Source: Nocardiopsis algeriensis
Lineage (GTDB): Bacteria; Actinomycetota; Actinomycetes; Streptosporangiales; Streptosporangiaceae
Reading direction: 5' to 3'
NCBI RefSeq assembly: GCF_014203695.1
Contig: NZ_JACHJO010000011.1
Location: 165,757-229,756, forward strand
Length of the DNA stretch: 64,000 nt
In this document: piece after piece, positions 54,311-64,000 of the stretch
Layout: every line of letters starts with the position of its first letter
Numbering within the stretch: position 1 is the first letter of the stretch
Notes under the pieces: model-generated
Databases searched by the model: none
What the model saw: the letters and a program-made list of their open reading frames with translations, nothing else
What the model was told of the DNA's origin: nothing
Translations under genes and position numbers: made by a program

Positions 54311-56344
54311 CTACTCCTCGCCCTTGGCGACCAGGGTGAGGACGTCGTAGGTGGCCACGGTCTCACCGTCCTGGTCGGTGACCGAGGCGTCCCAGCGCAC
54401 CTCGCCGTAGTCGGCGTTCGTGCGCGGGGTGATCTGCTTGGCGGTCAGCGTCACCTTGATGGTGGCGCCCTCCTTCACCGGGGTGAGGAAGCGCAGGTTG
54501 TCCACGCCGAAGTTGGCCAGCACCGGGCCCGGGTCCGGGTCGACGAACAGGCCCGCCGCCAGCGACACCACCAGGTAGCCGTGCGCCACGATTCCGCCGA
54601 ACAGCGGGTTGGCGGCGGCGGCCTCCTCGTCGGTGTGGGCGTAGAACGTGTCGCCGGTGAACTCCGCGAAGTGGTCGATGTCGGCCCGGGTGACGGTCCG
54701 CTCCGCCGACGCGATGGTGTCGCCGATGCGCAGCTGCGACAGATTCTTGCGGAACGGGTGCACCTCCTCCACGGTCCGCTTGGAACCGGTCGTCCAGAAG
54801 CCCGTGATCGCGGTGGCCATGTCGGGGGAGGCCTGGATCGCGGTGCGCTGCATGTGCTCCTTGACCCCGCGCACACCGCCCATCTCCTCGCCGCCGCCGG
54901 CGCGGCCGGGGCCGCCGTGCACCAGCACGGGCAGGGGCGAACCGTGGCCGGTGGACTCCTTGGCGTTGTCGCGGTTGAGCACCAGGATGCGGCCGTGCCA
55001 GGCGGCCGCCCCGAGGACGACCTCGCGGGCCACGTCCGGGTCGCCGGTGACCAGGGAGCCGACCAGTGACCCCTTGCCCCGTGCGGCCAGCTCGACCGCC
55101 TCGGCCGTTGTGGAGTAGGTGATCACGGTGCTGACCGGGCCGAACGGCTCCACGTCGTGCGGCTCCTCGGCGCCCGGCCGCGCGCGCAGGAGGACCGGGG
55201 AGACGAACGCGCCCTTCTCGGCGTCGGCGCCCACGACCTCCACGTGGTCGGGGTCGCCGAAGACGATGTCGCACGAGCCGCGCAGCGCCTTGACCGCCTT
55301 GCGGACCTCCTCGCGCTGCGCCGGCGTGGCCAGCGGCCCCATCCGGGTGTCGGGGTGGTCGGCGGCACCGACCACGACCTTGGACAGCCGGGCCGACAGC
55401 GCCTCGACGACGGCGCCGGCCATCGCCTCGGGCACGAGCACCCGGCGGATCGCGGTGCACTTCTGGCCCGCCTTGGAGGTCATCTCGGTGACGACCTGCT
55501 TGATGTACAGCTCGAACTCGGGGTCGTCGGTGGAGACGTCCGGGCCGAGGATCGAGCAGTTGAGGGAGTCGGCCTCGACGTTCAGTCGCACGCCGCCCTC
55601 GGCCACGGCCGGGTGGTGGCGCAGCAGGGCCCCGGTGTCGGCCGAGCCGGTGAAGCCCACGATGTCCTGCGGGCCCAGGTTCTCCAGGATGCCCTCGTGG
55701 CCGCCCGCGATCATCTGCAGGGAACCCTCGGGGAGGATGCCCGACTCGATGATGCGCCGGACCACCGCCGCGGTGAGGTAGGCGGTCTGCGGTGCGGGTT
55801 TGACGATGCTCGGCATGCCCGCCAGGAAGGCCGGTGCGAGCTTCTCCAGCATGCCCCACACGGGGAAGTTGAACGCGTTGATCTGCACGGCCACGCCCGG
55901 ACGGGAGGTGTACACGTGCTGGCCCACGAAGGTGCCCCCGCGTCCGAGCCGCTCCAGCGGGCCGTCCAGGATCACGGTGGAGTTGGGCAGCTCGCGGCGC
56001 CCCTTGCTGGAGAAGCTGAACAGGGTGCCGAAGCCGCCGTCGATGTCGATCGCGCTGTCGCGGGCGGTGGCGCCGGTCCGGTGGGAGAGCGCGTAGAACT
56101 CGTCCTTGTACCCCATGAGGTGCTGGGCGAGCGCCTTGAGGAGGTTCGCGCGTTGGTGGAAGGTGAGCGCGCGGACGGCGGGACCGCCGACGCGGCGCGC
56201 GTGGTCGATGGCCCCCGCCACGTCGAGGCCGGCGCTCGAGAGGTGGGCCACCACCTCGCCGGTGTTCGCGTCGAACATCGGCTCGCCCTGCTCCCGGGGG
56301 GTGAACCAGGACCCCTGTACGTAGCTCTCCAGTGTCTCGGGCAC
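54311..56344 (-). CDS. paaZ: PaaZ-type bifunctional oxepin-CoA hydrolase / semialdehyde dehydrogenase
   Basis: A 677-residue fusion acting on ring-opened oxepin-CoA in aerobic phenylacetate breakdown. The N-terminal aldehyde dehydrogenase has the active Glu in LNVEADSLN (about 256) and Cys in KAGQKCTAIRR (about 295). The C-terminal MaoC-like hydratase has DHFAEFTGDTFYAHTDEEAA and NPLFGGIVAHGYLVVSLAAG. Length equals E. coli PaaZ. GTG at 56344 has AGGAGG 7 bases upstream; upstream in-frame residues are not conserved. No other paa genes (paaABCDE, paaK) are in the window, though an AMP-binding CoA ligase gene lies 3.2 kb away. A TetR/PaaR-like operator is placed 43 bases before the start. Confidence 0.92.
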   Translation of the reverse strand: MPETLESYVQGSWFTPREQGEPMFDANTGEVVAHLSSAGLDVAGAIDHARRVGGPAVRALTFHQRANLLKALAQHLMGYKDEFYALSHRTGATARDSAIDIDGGFGTLFSFSSKGRRELPNSTVILDGPLERLGRGGTFVGQHVYTSRPGVAVQINAFNFPVWGMLEKLAPAFLAGMPSIVKPAPQTAYLTAAVVRRIIESGILPEGSLQMIAGGHEGILENLGPQDIVGFTGSADTGALLRHHPAVAEGGVRLNVEADSLNCSILGPDVSTDDPEFELYIKQVVTEMTSKAGQKCTAIRRVLVPEAMAGAVVEALSARLSKVVVGAADHPDTRMGPLATPAQREEVRKAVKALRGSCDIVFGDPDHVEVVGADAEKGAFVSPVLLRARPGAEEPHDVEPFGPVSTVITYSTTAEAVELAARGKGSLVGSLVTGDPDVAREVVLGAAAWHGRILVLNRDNAKESTGHGSPLPVLVHGGPGRAGGGEEMGGVRGVKEHMQRTAIQASPDMATAITGFWTTGSKRTVEEVHPFRKNLSQLRIGDTIASAERTVTRADIDHFAEFTGDTFYAHTDEEAAAANPLFGGIVAHGYLVVSLAAGLFVDPDPGPVLANFGVDNLRFLTPVKEGATIKVTLTAKQITPRTNADYGEVRWDASVTDQDGETVATYDVLTLVAKGEE

Positions 56345-56386
56345 CGTGCGTCCTCTCCTCTGGGATGGGTCTTTCGGCACAGTATT

Positions 56387-56404
56387 ACAGACCGATCGTT
56401 CAGT
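56387..56404. promoter_or_regulatory. PaaR-like (TetR-family) operator upstream of paaZ
   Basis: ACAGACCGATCGTTCAGT is an imperfect 18-bp palindrome (14 of 18 positions symmetric) with the ACCG-N-CG-type core known from actinobacterial PaaR sites. It overlaps AT-rich sequence (TTTACT and TAATAC on the minus strand) that could form the promoter of paaZ. Confidence 0.5.
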
Positions 56405-56450
56405 AAATAGGTCCCGAAGGGAGAGAGCGTCCTTCACCTGCGTTTTCACC

Positions 56451-56479
56451 GGGAAGGCCGCGCGGTCCGCGGCCTTCCC
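56451..56479 (-). terminator. Hairpin behind the ADP-ribosylglycohydrolase gene
   Basis: A perfect 12-bp stem (GGGAAGGCCGCG and complement) with a 5-base loop, 5 bases beyond the stop codon. No T run follows on the minus strand, so efficiency is uncertain. Confidence 0.55.
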
Positions 56480-56484
56480 CGGCG

Positions 56485-57453
56485 TCACCTTCCGGTTTTC
56501 TCGCCGGAGACCAGGGACAGGGCCAGCTCGACGAGGCTTCCGGTGCGGTGGCCCGGCCATCCGTGCACGGCGTCCAGGTACTCGGCGGGGATCGCGGAGA
56601 CGCCCCAGCGGGCGCCCAGGAGGGCGCCGGTGATCGCCGCGACGGTGTCGGTGTCGTTGCCCGCCCGCACCGCGGCGTGGAGTGCCGGGGTGAACCCCTC
56701 CGGGTTGCGGGTCACCGCCGACCACGCGGCCTGCAGCGCCGTCACCACGAACCCGTTGTTCGGGAAGGAGTGCGGAGGGCCGGCCTCGGCCTCGTCCAGC
56801 CAGGTTCCCCACTGCCCGCGGCGGTCCGCGGGCAGCAGCTCCAGTCCGGCGCGCACCCCCTCCGTGTCACCGTGCACCACGGCGCGGCGGATCCCCTCGC
56901 ACCACAGGACGCAGGCCTCGCCGGCCAGCGGATCGCCGTGGGTCAGGGCGCTGTAGGCCAGGGCGGACCGCGCCAGGAGCTCGGGGTCGTCCAGGTGGGC
57001 CAGCGCCAGCGGCGCGGTACGCATCAGCGACCCGTTGCCCGCACACCGCACACCCGAGGCGAACTCCCGCGCGGAGAACGCGGTCATCACCTCGGCGACC
57101 TCGGGCCTGCCCTGCGCGTGCCCGGAACCCCGCAGGACCCGGCGTGTCTGGGCGCCGATGTCGGTGGCACCCTCCTCGGCCCACCGCAGGAAGTTGTCCG
57201 CGGTCTGCCGCAGAGCCTGCGGGGACAGGGGATCGCCGTGTTCGCGTACGGCCTCGGCGATGCACACCGCCATCTGGGTGTCGTCGGAGTACTCGCCGGG
57301 CGCGTAGTCTCCCAGGCCGCCGCCGAGCATCCGGGGCACCTGGCTCTCGGAGAGCCGCACGGAGAACTCGTAGGGGACTCCCAGCGCGTCACCGCACGCG
57401 GTGCCGAGCAGGACACCGGCGGCACGGTCTTCTCTGCTTCCCGGGACGGGCAT
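56485..57453 (-). CDS. ADP-ribosylglycohydrolase family protein (DraG-like)
   Basis: A 322-residue all-helical hydrolase that removes ADP-ribose from proteins or small molecules. The metal-binding motifs are all present: LLGTACGDALGVPYEF, EYSDDTQMAVCIAEAV, GNGSLMRTAPLALAHL and the C-terminal NDTDTVAAITGALLGARWG. ATG at 57453 is given; GTG at 57459 is equally possible, with GGAGAG 5 bases before it. The longer upstream frame is non-coding. The substrate is unknown; the family includes DraG, MavL-like and ADP-ribosyl-acceptor hydrolases. No ADP-ribosyltransferase is adjacent. Confidence 0.9.
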   Translation of the reverse strand: MPVPGSREDRAAGVLLGTACGDALGVPYEFSVRLSESQVPRMLGGGLGDYAPGEYSDDTQMAVCIAEAVREHGDPLSPQALRQTADNFLRWAEEGATDIGAQTRRVLRGSGHAQGRPEVAEVMTAFSAREFASGVRCAGNGSLMRTAPLALAHLDDPELLARSALAYSALTHGDPLAGEACVLWCEGIRRAVVHGDTEGVRAGLELLPADRRGQWGTWLDEAEAGPPHSFPNNGFVVTALQAAWSAVTRNPEGFTPALHAAVRAGNDTDTVAAITGALLGARWGVSAIPAEYLDAVHGWPGHRTGSLVELALSLVSGEKTGR

Positions 57454-57617
57454 GTGCACGGGTTCTCTCCAAGGGCTGCGGGGGGAGCGGACCTGCGGCA
57501 TCCGCATGTCGGATCCGACATTAACCGCTCTCCCACGGGGGCGCAGCGGGAAGGCGTGATCGGAACAGGTCTTTCGGAGAGGAATATGCGGCAGTTTGTA
57601 CTCGTACAATTCCAGCC

Positions 57618-59468
57618 ATGGAGACCCCCACTCCCGACCCCCACTTCGGAACCACCCTGGACGGCCGCTACGTCCTCGGTGAGCGGATCCGCAGTGGCGC
57701 CTCGGGGAGCGTGTACCTCGCGCACGACCGGGCCGAAGGGCGCACCGTCACGGTCACCGTGCTGCACCCGTGGCTGCTCACCGACCACGCGGCGGTCCAC
57801 GCCTTCCAGAACCGGGCCCAGGACCTCTCGGAGATCTCGCACCCCGACATGGCCCGGATCCTGGACCACGGCCGCGACGGGGACCGCGTCTACTGCGTCA
57901 CCGAGTACGTACCGGGCGAGACCCTCGCCGAGGCCCTCGGCGGGGGCGGCCTGCGCTACGCCCCGCACATCGCCCTCGGCATGGCCGCCTCCCTGCTGTC
58001 GGTGCTCGACACCGTCCACCGGGCGGGCCTGGTCCACGGCGACCTCGGCGCGGACCAGGTCGTCGCCGACGGCAGCGGCGGGGCGCGCCTCACCGGTTTC
58101 CCCCTCCTCTTCGACGCGGAGGAGGACGCCGGCCCCGAGCCCCGCAGCGACGTGTACGCCGTGGGCGCCCTTCTGTACACGCTCATGACCGGCGAGAGCG
58201 CCGCCACCGGGGAGGGCCGTTCCCTGCGCCCCTCCTCCGTGGACCCCGACCTGCCGCCGGACCTGGACATGCTGGTCGCCGGAGCGACCGACCCCAACCC
58301 CCGCTACCGGCCCCGGGACGCGGGCCAGTACCTCACCCTCGTCGAGCAGGTGCTGCGCTCCCTGCCGCGCCCGCCGGGGGAGCCGGGGGCCGACGACACC
58401 CGGCCCATTCCCGTCGTCGCGGCCGCTCCCGCCGCGACCGCGGCCCTCCCGCCGGCGGCGCGGGAGCGGCGCCCCCGACGGCGCCGGGTGCCCGTACTCC
58501 TGACCGCGGGGGCCGTCGCCGCGATCCTGTTCGCGGTCGGGTGGGCCCTGGTTCCCGAGCCGGAGGTCACCCTTCCGGACGTGGTCGGCACCACCACCGA
58601 CGAGGCGGAGGCGCGGCTGGACGGGCTCGGTATCCAGCTGATCGTCCACTACGGCGACGTCTACAGCGACACCGTCGGGCCCGGGGAGATCGCCGGGACC
58701 GAGCCCGAGGTCGGCAGCGTCCTGCGGGAGGGCGACGAGGTCGTGCTGAGCCTCTCCCTCGGCCCCCGGTTCACCGAGGTTCCCGACGTGGTCGGAGGCA
58801 CCGAGCACGAGGCCCGCACCTCCCTCCGGGAGAGCGGTTTCACCATGATCGAGGTCGTCCAGGAGCACTCCCCCGACGAGCTGCCCGGAACGGTCCTGTC
58901 CACCGTGCCCGCCGCGGGGGAGGAAGGAGACCGGGATGCCGCCGTCACCGTCCATGTCAGCGAAGGCGTCATCGTCCCCACGCTCCTCGGCATGACCGAG
59001 GAGGAGGCGGCGACCGCCCTCGAGGATCTGGGCCTCGGCGCCTCGGCCGTCGAGGAGCACCACGACACCGTTCCTCAGGGAGAGGTCAGCACCCAGACCC
59101 CCGAACCCGGATCGATCCTCCCCGAGGAGGGAACCGTCACCTTCACCGTCTCCGCCGGACCCGAGCCCGAGGAGGAAGAGGAGGAGCCCTCGGACGAGCC
59201 GGAGGAGCCCTCCGAGCCCGAGGCGTCGGACGAGGACGGCGGCCACGGCGGGGACAGGGGCGACGGCCGCGGCGACGGTCGCGGTGACGGCCGGGACGAG
59301 GGTGACGAGAGCTCCTGCGCTGCGCCCTGGGACCCCGGCACCGTCTACGACAGGGGCGACCGGGTGAGCTACGAGGGCCGCGTGTACGAGTCCCTCTGGT
59401 GGATTCACGACTTCTCGCCCGGAGACTCCTCCGCGTGGGGCCCCTGGGTCGACCGCGGACCCTGCTGA
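57618..59468 (+). CDS. PASTA-domain membrane pseudokinase with C-terminal chitin-binding-like (CBM5/12) module
   Basis: A 616-residue PknB-like receptor. The kinase-like domain (about 15-265) has a glycine loop GERIRSGASGSVYLA, but the ATP-binding lysine is Thr (TVTVTVLHPW instead of V-A-V-K-V-L). The catalytic loop is VHGDLGADQVVAD without the Lys and Asn, and DFG reads LTGFPLL. It is therefore a pseudokinase. One membrane helix is at about 291-313 (LLTAGAVAAILFAVGWALVP). Outside are three PASTA repeats (about 315-515; e.g. LPDVVGTTTDEAEARLDGLG). A Glu/Pro then Gly-Asp-Arg-rich linker leads to a C-terminal module, AAPWDPGTVYDRGDRVSYEG then YESLWWIHDFSPGDSSAWGP, the aromatic pattern of CBM5/12. 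It likely senses cell wall or chitin-like glycans; this is inference. Confidence 0.85.
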   Translation: METPTPDPHFGTTLDGRYVLGERIRSGASGSVYLAHDRAEGRTVTVTVLHPWLLTDHAAVHAFQNRAQDLSEISHPDMARILDHGRDGDRVYCVTEYVPGETLAEALGGGGLRYAPHIALGMAASLLSVLDTVHRAGLVHGDLGADQVVADGSGGARLTGFPLLFDAEEDAGPEPRSDVYAVGALLYTLMTGESAATGEGRSLRPSSVDPDLPPDLDMLVAGATDPNPRYRPRDAGQYLTLVEQVLRSLPRPPGEPGADDTRPIPVVAAAPAATAALPPAARERRPRRRRVPVLLTAGAVAAILFAVGWALVPEPEVTLPDVVGTTTDEAEARLDGLGIQLIVHYGDVYSDTVGPGEIAGTEPEVGSVLREGDEVVLSLSLGPRFTEVPDVVGGTEHEARTSLRESGFTMIEVVQEHSPDELPGTVLSTVPAAGEEGDRDAAVTVHVSEGVIVPTLLGMTEEEAATALEDLGLGASAVEEHHDTVPQGEVSTQTPEPGSILPEEGTVTFTVSAGPEPEEEEEEPSDEPEEPSEPEASDEDGGHGGDRGDGRGDGRGDGRDEGDESSCAAPWDPGTVYDRGDRVSYEGRVYESLWWIHDFSPGDSSAWGPWVDRGPC

Positions 59469-59489
59469 ACGGGCAGTCGGAGAGGAGAG

Positions 59490-59516
59490 CGGGCGGATCG
59501 GGAAGCGGTCCGCCCG
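59490..59516. terminator. Weak hairpin between pseudokinase and acyl-CoA synthetase genes
   Basis: An 8-bp stem (CGGGCGGA and complement) with an 11-base loop between convergent genes. Confidence 0.4.
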
Positions 59517-59530
59517 GACCGGCATTGGGC

Positions 59531-61159
59531 CTAGGACGCGTCGAACGGAAGCCTGCGCCTGACCACCTTCCCCGTGGCGTTGCGCGGCAGCTCGTCCACC
59601 AGCACGACATCACGCGGCACCGAGAAACGGCCCAGGACCTGGCGCACATGGGCCCGGATCTCCTCCGGATCCAGCGTCTCCCCCTCGTGCGCGACCACGA
59701 ACGCGGCGAACCGCTGTCCGAACTCCTCGTCGGGCACGCCCGCCACCACGGCCTCCCGCACGCCCGGAAGCGCGCTGATGGCCTCCTCCACCGGGCGGGG
59801 GAACAGGTTCTCCCCTCCGGAGACGATCATGTCGTCGTTGCGACCCGACACGTGCAGGAGGCCGTGGGTGTCGATGTGACCCCGGTCGCCCGTCTCCATC
59901 AGGCCGTCCGCGACCTTCCTGCCCTGACCGTTCGTGTACCCGTCGAACAGCATGTCGTTGCCGACGTAGATGGAGCCCTCGCTGCCCGCGGGCAGCTCCG
60001 CGCCGCTGTCGTCCAGGATCGCGATCCGCGTTCCCAGCGGGGGCCGGCCCGCCGTGGTCGGTGACAGGCGCATGTCCTCGGGCGTCGCGATGGTCGCCCA
60101 CGACACCTCGGTCGACCCGTACAGGTTGTAGAGCACGTCACCGAACTCGTCCATGAAGGAGGTGATCAGGCCGGGATCCATCGCGGAGCCGCTGCACGCC
60201 ACGATCCGCAGCGACGACGTGTCGTAGGCGCGCCGCACCGACGCGGGCAGCTCCATGATCCGCCGCAGCATCACCGGCACCGCGAACAGCGCCGTGCACC
60301 GCTGCTCCTGAACGGTCCGGAGCACGTCCTCGGCATCGAACAGGCGCCTCATGACCAGGGTCGACCTCATCGCCATCCCCAGCTGTACGCCCGCCAGTCC
60401 CCACGTGTGGAAGACGGGGGCCGCGACCAGGATCCGGTCCGAGGAGTTCAGCGGAATCCGGGACAGCACCGAGGCCCCGTCCTGCGGTCCCTTCGGGGTC
60501 GGGCGGCGGGCGCCCTTGGGTGCCCCCGTCGTCCCGGACGTCAGGACGATCAGCCTGCTCGGGGTCCGCGGTGGTGCGGGTTCCTCCCCGGCGACCGCTC
60601 CGGCCTTCCAGGGCACCTGAGGGCCGGAGCCCTCGGAGTCCGTCCACGCCCTGAACCTGGGCAGGTCGATGTCCGCGCACAGCGCCTCGAACTCGTCGTC
60701 GAGGACGAGCACGGACACATCGTGGGCCGCCACGGCGGCGGAGAGCTGCGCCGCGGACATGCCCGTGTTCAGCAGCACGGTGTCGGCGCCCAGCCGGCCG
60801 CAGGCGATCATCGTCTGGACGAAGGCGCTGTGGTTGCGGCACAGCAGTCCCACACGGGAGCCCTCGCCCGCACCCGCGCGGTGCAGCTCCAGGGCGAGGA
60901 GGCGGCCGCGCAGATGCAGATCGCGGAAGGTCACGGGGCCGTGGTCGTCGACGATCGCGACACCGTCCGGCACGCGTTCGCTCGCCGCGGCGTAGCCCCC
61001 GGCGATCGTCGCTCCCCAGGTACGCAGCGCGCGTAGCTGTCGGACGACGCGGTCGGGCCGTCCCGGCGCGAGGACACCGGCGCGGACCAGGATCCGGACC
61101 GTCTCGAGGAGCCGGCCGATGCGGGAGGGGGGTGAAGCGGTGGAGCTGTCGGACGCCAT
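59531..61159 (-). CDS. AMP-binding acyl-CoA synthetase
   Basis: A 542-residue ligase that activates a carboxylic acid through an acyl-adenylate to the CoA thioester. The P-loop is LIVLTSGTTGAPKGARR. Further ANL motifs are YNLYGSTEVSWATIATPE, METGDRGHIDTHGLLHVSGR and the C-terminal catalytic lysine in LPRNATGKVVRRRL. The N-terminal 60 residues resemble long/medium-chain FadD-type enzymes. The start ATG at 61159 is preceded by CCCGGAGACCCCC. The substrate is not deducible: a fatty acid is the default; phenylacetate is possible in view of paaZ, but the motifs are not PaaK-like. Confidence 0.88.
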   Translation of the reverse strand: MASDSSTASPPSRIGRLLETVRILVRAGVLAPGRPDRVVRQLRALRTWGATIAGGYAAASERVPDGVAIVDDHGPVTFRDLHLRGRLLALELHRAGAGEGSRVGLLCRNHSAFVQTMIACGRLGADTVLLNTGMSAAQLSAAVAAHDVSVLVLDDEFEALCADIDLPRFRAWTDSEGSGPQVPWKAGAVAGEEPAPPRTPSRLIVLTSGTTGAPKGARRPTPKGPQDGASVLSRIPLNSSDRILVAAPVFHTWGLAGVQLGMAMRSTLVMRRLFDAEDVLRTVQEQRCTALFAVPVMLRRIMELPASVRRAYDTSSLRIVACSGSAMDPGLITSFMDEFGDVLYNLYGSTEVSWATIATPEDMRLSPTTAGRPPLGTRIAILDDSGAELPAGSEGSIYVGNDMLFDGYTNGQGRKVADGLMETGDRGHIDTHGLLHVSGRNDDMIVSGGENLFPRPVEEAISALPGVREAVVAGVPDEEFGQRFAAFVVAHEGETLDPEEIRAHVRQVLGRFSVPRDVVLVDELPRNATGKVVRRRLPFDAS

Positions 61160-61323
61160 GGGGGTCTCCGGGGAGGGACGGGGACGGGCGAAGCGTTCCG
61201 CGCCTTGCCGGAGAGCCTTCGCCTCGTGACTCCCCGGGGTAATGCGACGTTAGGCGAGGACGGCCCTGGTTTCTCCGTACCGGAGTGAGGCGTTACCGGT
61301 GCGTAGTTGTCAACCGGAGACGA

Positions 61324-61352
61324 GGGGCCGCCGCGCGGTGCGCGGCGGCCCC
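61324..61352 (-). terminator. Hairpin after the secreted-protein gene
   Basis: A perfect 13-bp stem (GGGGCCGCCGCGC and complement) with loop GGT, about 54 bases beyond the stop of the minus-strand secreted protein gene. The rest of 61160-61405 shows no gene. Confidence 0.6.
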
Positions 61353-61405
61353 CACACCTTGTCCCCCTCACAGGGGATAAGGCGTCATACGGGCTTCCCC
61401 GGGGA

Positions 61406-62653
<1,248 letters not shown>

Positions 62654-62663
<10 letters not shown>

Positions 62664-63298
62664 TCGTTCTCCCCGAGGGTGATACCGAGGTTGAGGCCCG
62701 AGAGCCGGAAGGTGCCGGCACTCGCGGCCCGGGCGGTCTGCTCCAGGTCCTCCACGATGATCACGTCGGACTGCATACCGAAGAGGTCGTTGAAGCCGTG
62801 GGCACGGGCCGGACCCTTGTCGAGGGTGCCCGCGTCCCGCCCGATCTCGATGTTCTGGAACTCGGCGTCACCGGCCATCTGCGACATGTCGATCACCAGG
62901 TTCTCGGCCTGGACGGGCGTGCCCTGGTCGCCGGCGGTGAGCCGGAGCGAGATCTTGCCGACGATGGGGAACTCGGTGAGTACGGACTGGCAGAGGCCCA
63001 CGAGCTCGGCCTCCTTGATTCCCGCGACACCGACGGGGACGGCATCCTCGCGGACGGTCTGGTCGAGCCAGCCGTACTGGACGAAGCCCTCGCCGTGCAG
63101 GCTGTCGGCGGAGATCTTGAAGTCCTGGCCGGACACGGTGAAGGAAGCAGCGAGGGCGCCCTGGGCCATGGCGATGAGGATTCCGCCCACGGCGGCGCCG
63201 GCCGGGAGGGAGAAAAGTGCGAAGCGCTTCCAGCTGGTGTGGCTCCCGGGTGCCTCCGCGACGGAGTCCTCGAGGACCTCGGGGGATGTGCTGTCCAT
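62654..63298 (-). CDS. DUF6230 family protein
   Basis: A 214-residue protein with a short cytoplasmic tail, a hydrophobic helix near residue 27-50 (LFSLPAGAAVGGILIAMAQG) and an exported domain: SFTVSGQDFKISADSLHGEG, GFVQYGWLDQTVREDAVPVG and VAGIKEAELVGLCQSVLTEF. It ends with LNLGITLGENECF. The ATG at 63298 is preceded by GGAAGGAC. It is coupled to the DUF6114 gene. Beta-rich content and paired cysteines fit a surface or envelope role, but this is not established. Confidence 0.82.
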
Positions 63299-63840
63299 GC
63301 ATGTCCTTCCATGGAGAGGTCAGTACGTCGTCATGCATGGCCGCGCTGCGCCCGCCGGTGTCCCCCCGAACAATCCGGCCCGCGGCCCTGGTGTGCGTCC
63401 CCCGTCGTGCCGGGGCTGCACCGGGAGCAGGGCTCCGGTAATGCGGACAATGATGTATCGGCCGACCGGGGATTTCAAGAGAGCTTCGAGAATTTTCACG
63501 AGATGGGGGGAAAGAGGGGGGGTGAAGTGCGATGGAGGGCGCCCTGACGTGCGAGGACGGAGGAAAGGAGGGGGAGTGGAGGAGTGTGCATTCGCGGAAG
63601 GAGAAGGAATGTCGCGGACAGGTTGCGAATCGACCAAGGCGGTCATCCGAAAAAGGAGACGCCTTGTCATCCGGGTGAGCGGGAAGGAGCCCCGGACCCG
63701 CGCGGGAGTGAGTGCCGCCCCGGCGGGGTGTTGATGCCGGGGTCGGAGTGGTGGAAGGGACAGCGGTGCAGCGGGGCGCGCCGGCGGGTGTGAGTGGGGA
63801 CACAGGCGTTGCGGTTTGCCGAGGGTGGAGGAGGCGGGTA
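63299..63840. other. Intergenic region, lower GC, no gene recognised
   Basis: About 540 bases. The part from 63430 to 63620 is less GC-rich and purine-rich, consistent with promoter DNA for the DUF6230 gene on the minus strand and perhaps a plus-strand gene. No open frame here has a recognisable protein feature. Confidence 0.4.
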
Positions 63841-64000
63841 ATGTTCACCAGGTCGCCGCGGAACGGCGAGCGCCCCGGACACGGGGACGGCTCGGATCCC
63901 GGACCGCGATCGGCGGCGAACCTCCTCTCCGAACAAGCTCGGTCCGGGCAGTGCCCGAAGCCGTGTAAGCTTCGGAAGGCCTCCTCGGAAAGCAGGGTCT
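63841..64000 (+). CDS. Possible 5' end of a gene running off the window
   Basis: ATG at 63841 has an excellent GGAGGAGG 6-7 bases upstream, and the frame stays open to the window edge (53 codons: MFTRSPRNGERPGHGDGSDP and onward). The peptide is Arg/Gly/Pro-rich and matches nothing I know, so this is either a disordered N-terminus or chance. Confidence 0.35.
   Translation, partial: MFTRSPRNGERPGHGDGSDPGPRSAANLLSEQARSGQCPKPCKLRKASSESRV

Overview
The window is GC-rich actinobacterial chromosome. Its core has the replication-origin gene order known from Streptomyces and relatives: parB, parA, rsmG, jag, yidC, yidD, rnpA and rpmH on the minus strand, then oriC, dnaA, oriC, dnaN, gnd, recF, a DciA-type gene, gyrB, gyrA, a DUF3566 gene and tRNA-Ile on the plus strand. 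Seven parS sites and two dense fields of DnaA boxes mark it as the origin-proximal chromosome. Protein style (large R/G/P-rich and acidic low-complexity tails, frequent GTG/TTG starts, GTGA/ATGA overlaps) fits a filamentous actinomycete. I infer a Nocardiopsaceae-like organism, but the genus is not proven by the sequence alone.

Layout. (1) 1-6.1 kb: 3' truncated class A penicillin-binding protein (minus), inositol-phosphate synthase, an MFS exporter and CCA-adding enzyme. (2) 6.4-16.2 kb: a cell-envelope block with a DUF6049 surface protein, two tandem MurJ-type lipid II flippases, a separate membrane pseudokinase with a discoidin-like ectodomain, and a SigM-type ECF sigma factor with its zinc-finger anti-sigma factor. 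(3) 16.6-18.0 kb: trxB-trxA behind a textbook SigR promoter. (4) 18.0-37.5 kb: chromosome segregation, membrane insertion, RNase P, oriC, replication and gyrase genes. (5) 37.7-42.0 kb: an accessory patch after tRNA-Ile, with an IS3-like transposase remnant, a MazF-type toxin-antitoxin pair, an orphan gene, an APH(3')-type kinase and a small membrane protein/HTH pair. (6) 42.4-48.6 kb: an MHS-family transporter, a DUF4383 membrane protein, and an unusual two-gene operon joining a degenerate trypsin-like domain, a solute-binding domain and a VWA domain to a solute-binding lipoprotein. (7) 48.9-61.2 kb: catalase, a branched-chain 2-oxoacid dehydrogenase operon (E1 alpha, E1 beta, E2), a stand-alone PaaZ, an ADP-ribosylglycohydrolase, a PASTA pseudokinase carrying a chitin-binding-like module, and an acyl-CoA synthetase. 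(8) 61.4-64.0 kb: a secreted protein and a DUF6114/DUF6230 pair.

The most unusual items are the PASTA pseudokinase with a terminal carbohydrate-binding module, the pseudo-trypsin/SBP/VWA operon, the doubled MurJ with an unfused pseudokinase partner, and a dispersed 179-bp repeat with terminal inverted repeats placed directly behind stop codons. A 72-bp palindromic relative of that repeat lies at the dnaA-oriC border, and one parS site is built into a hairpin that looks like the terminator of jag.
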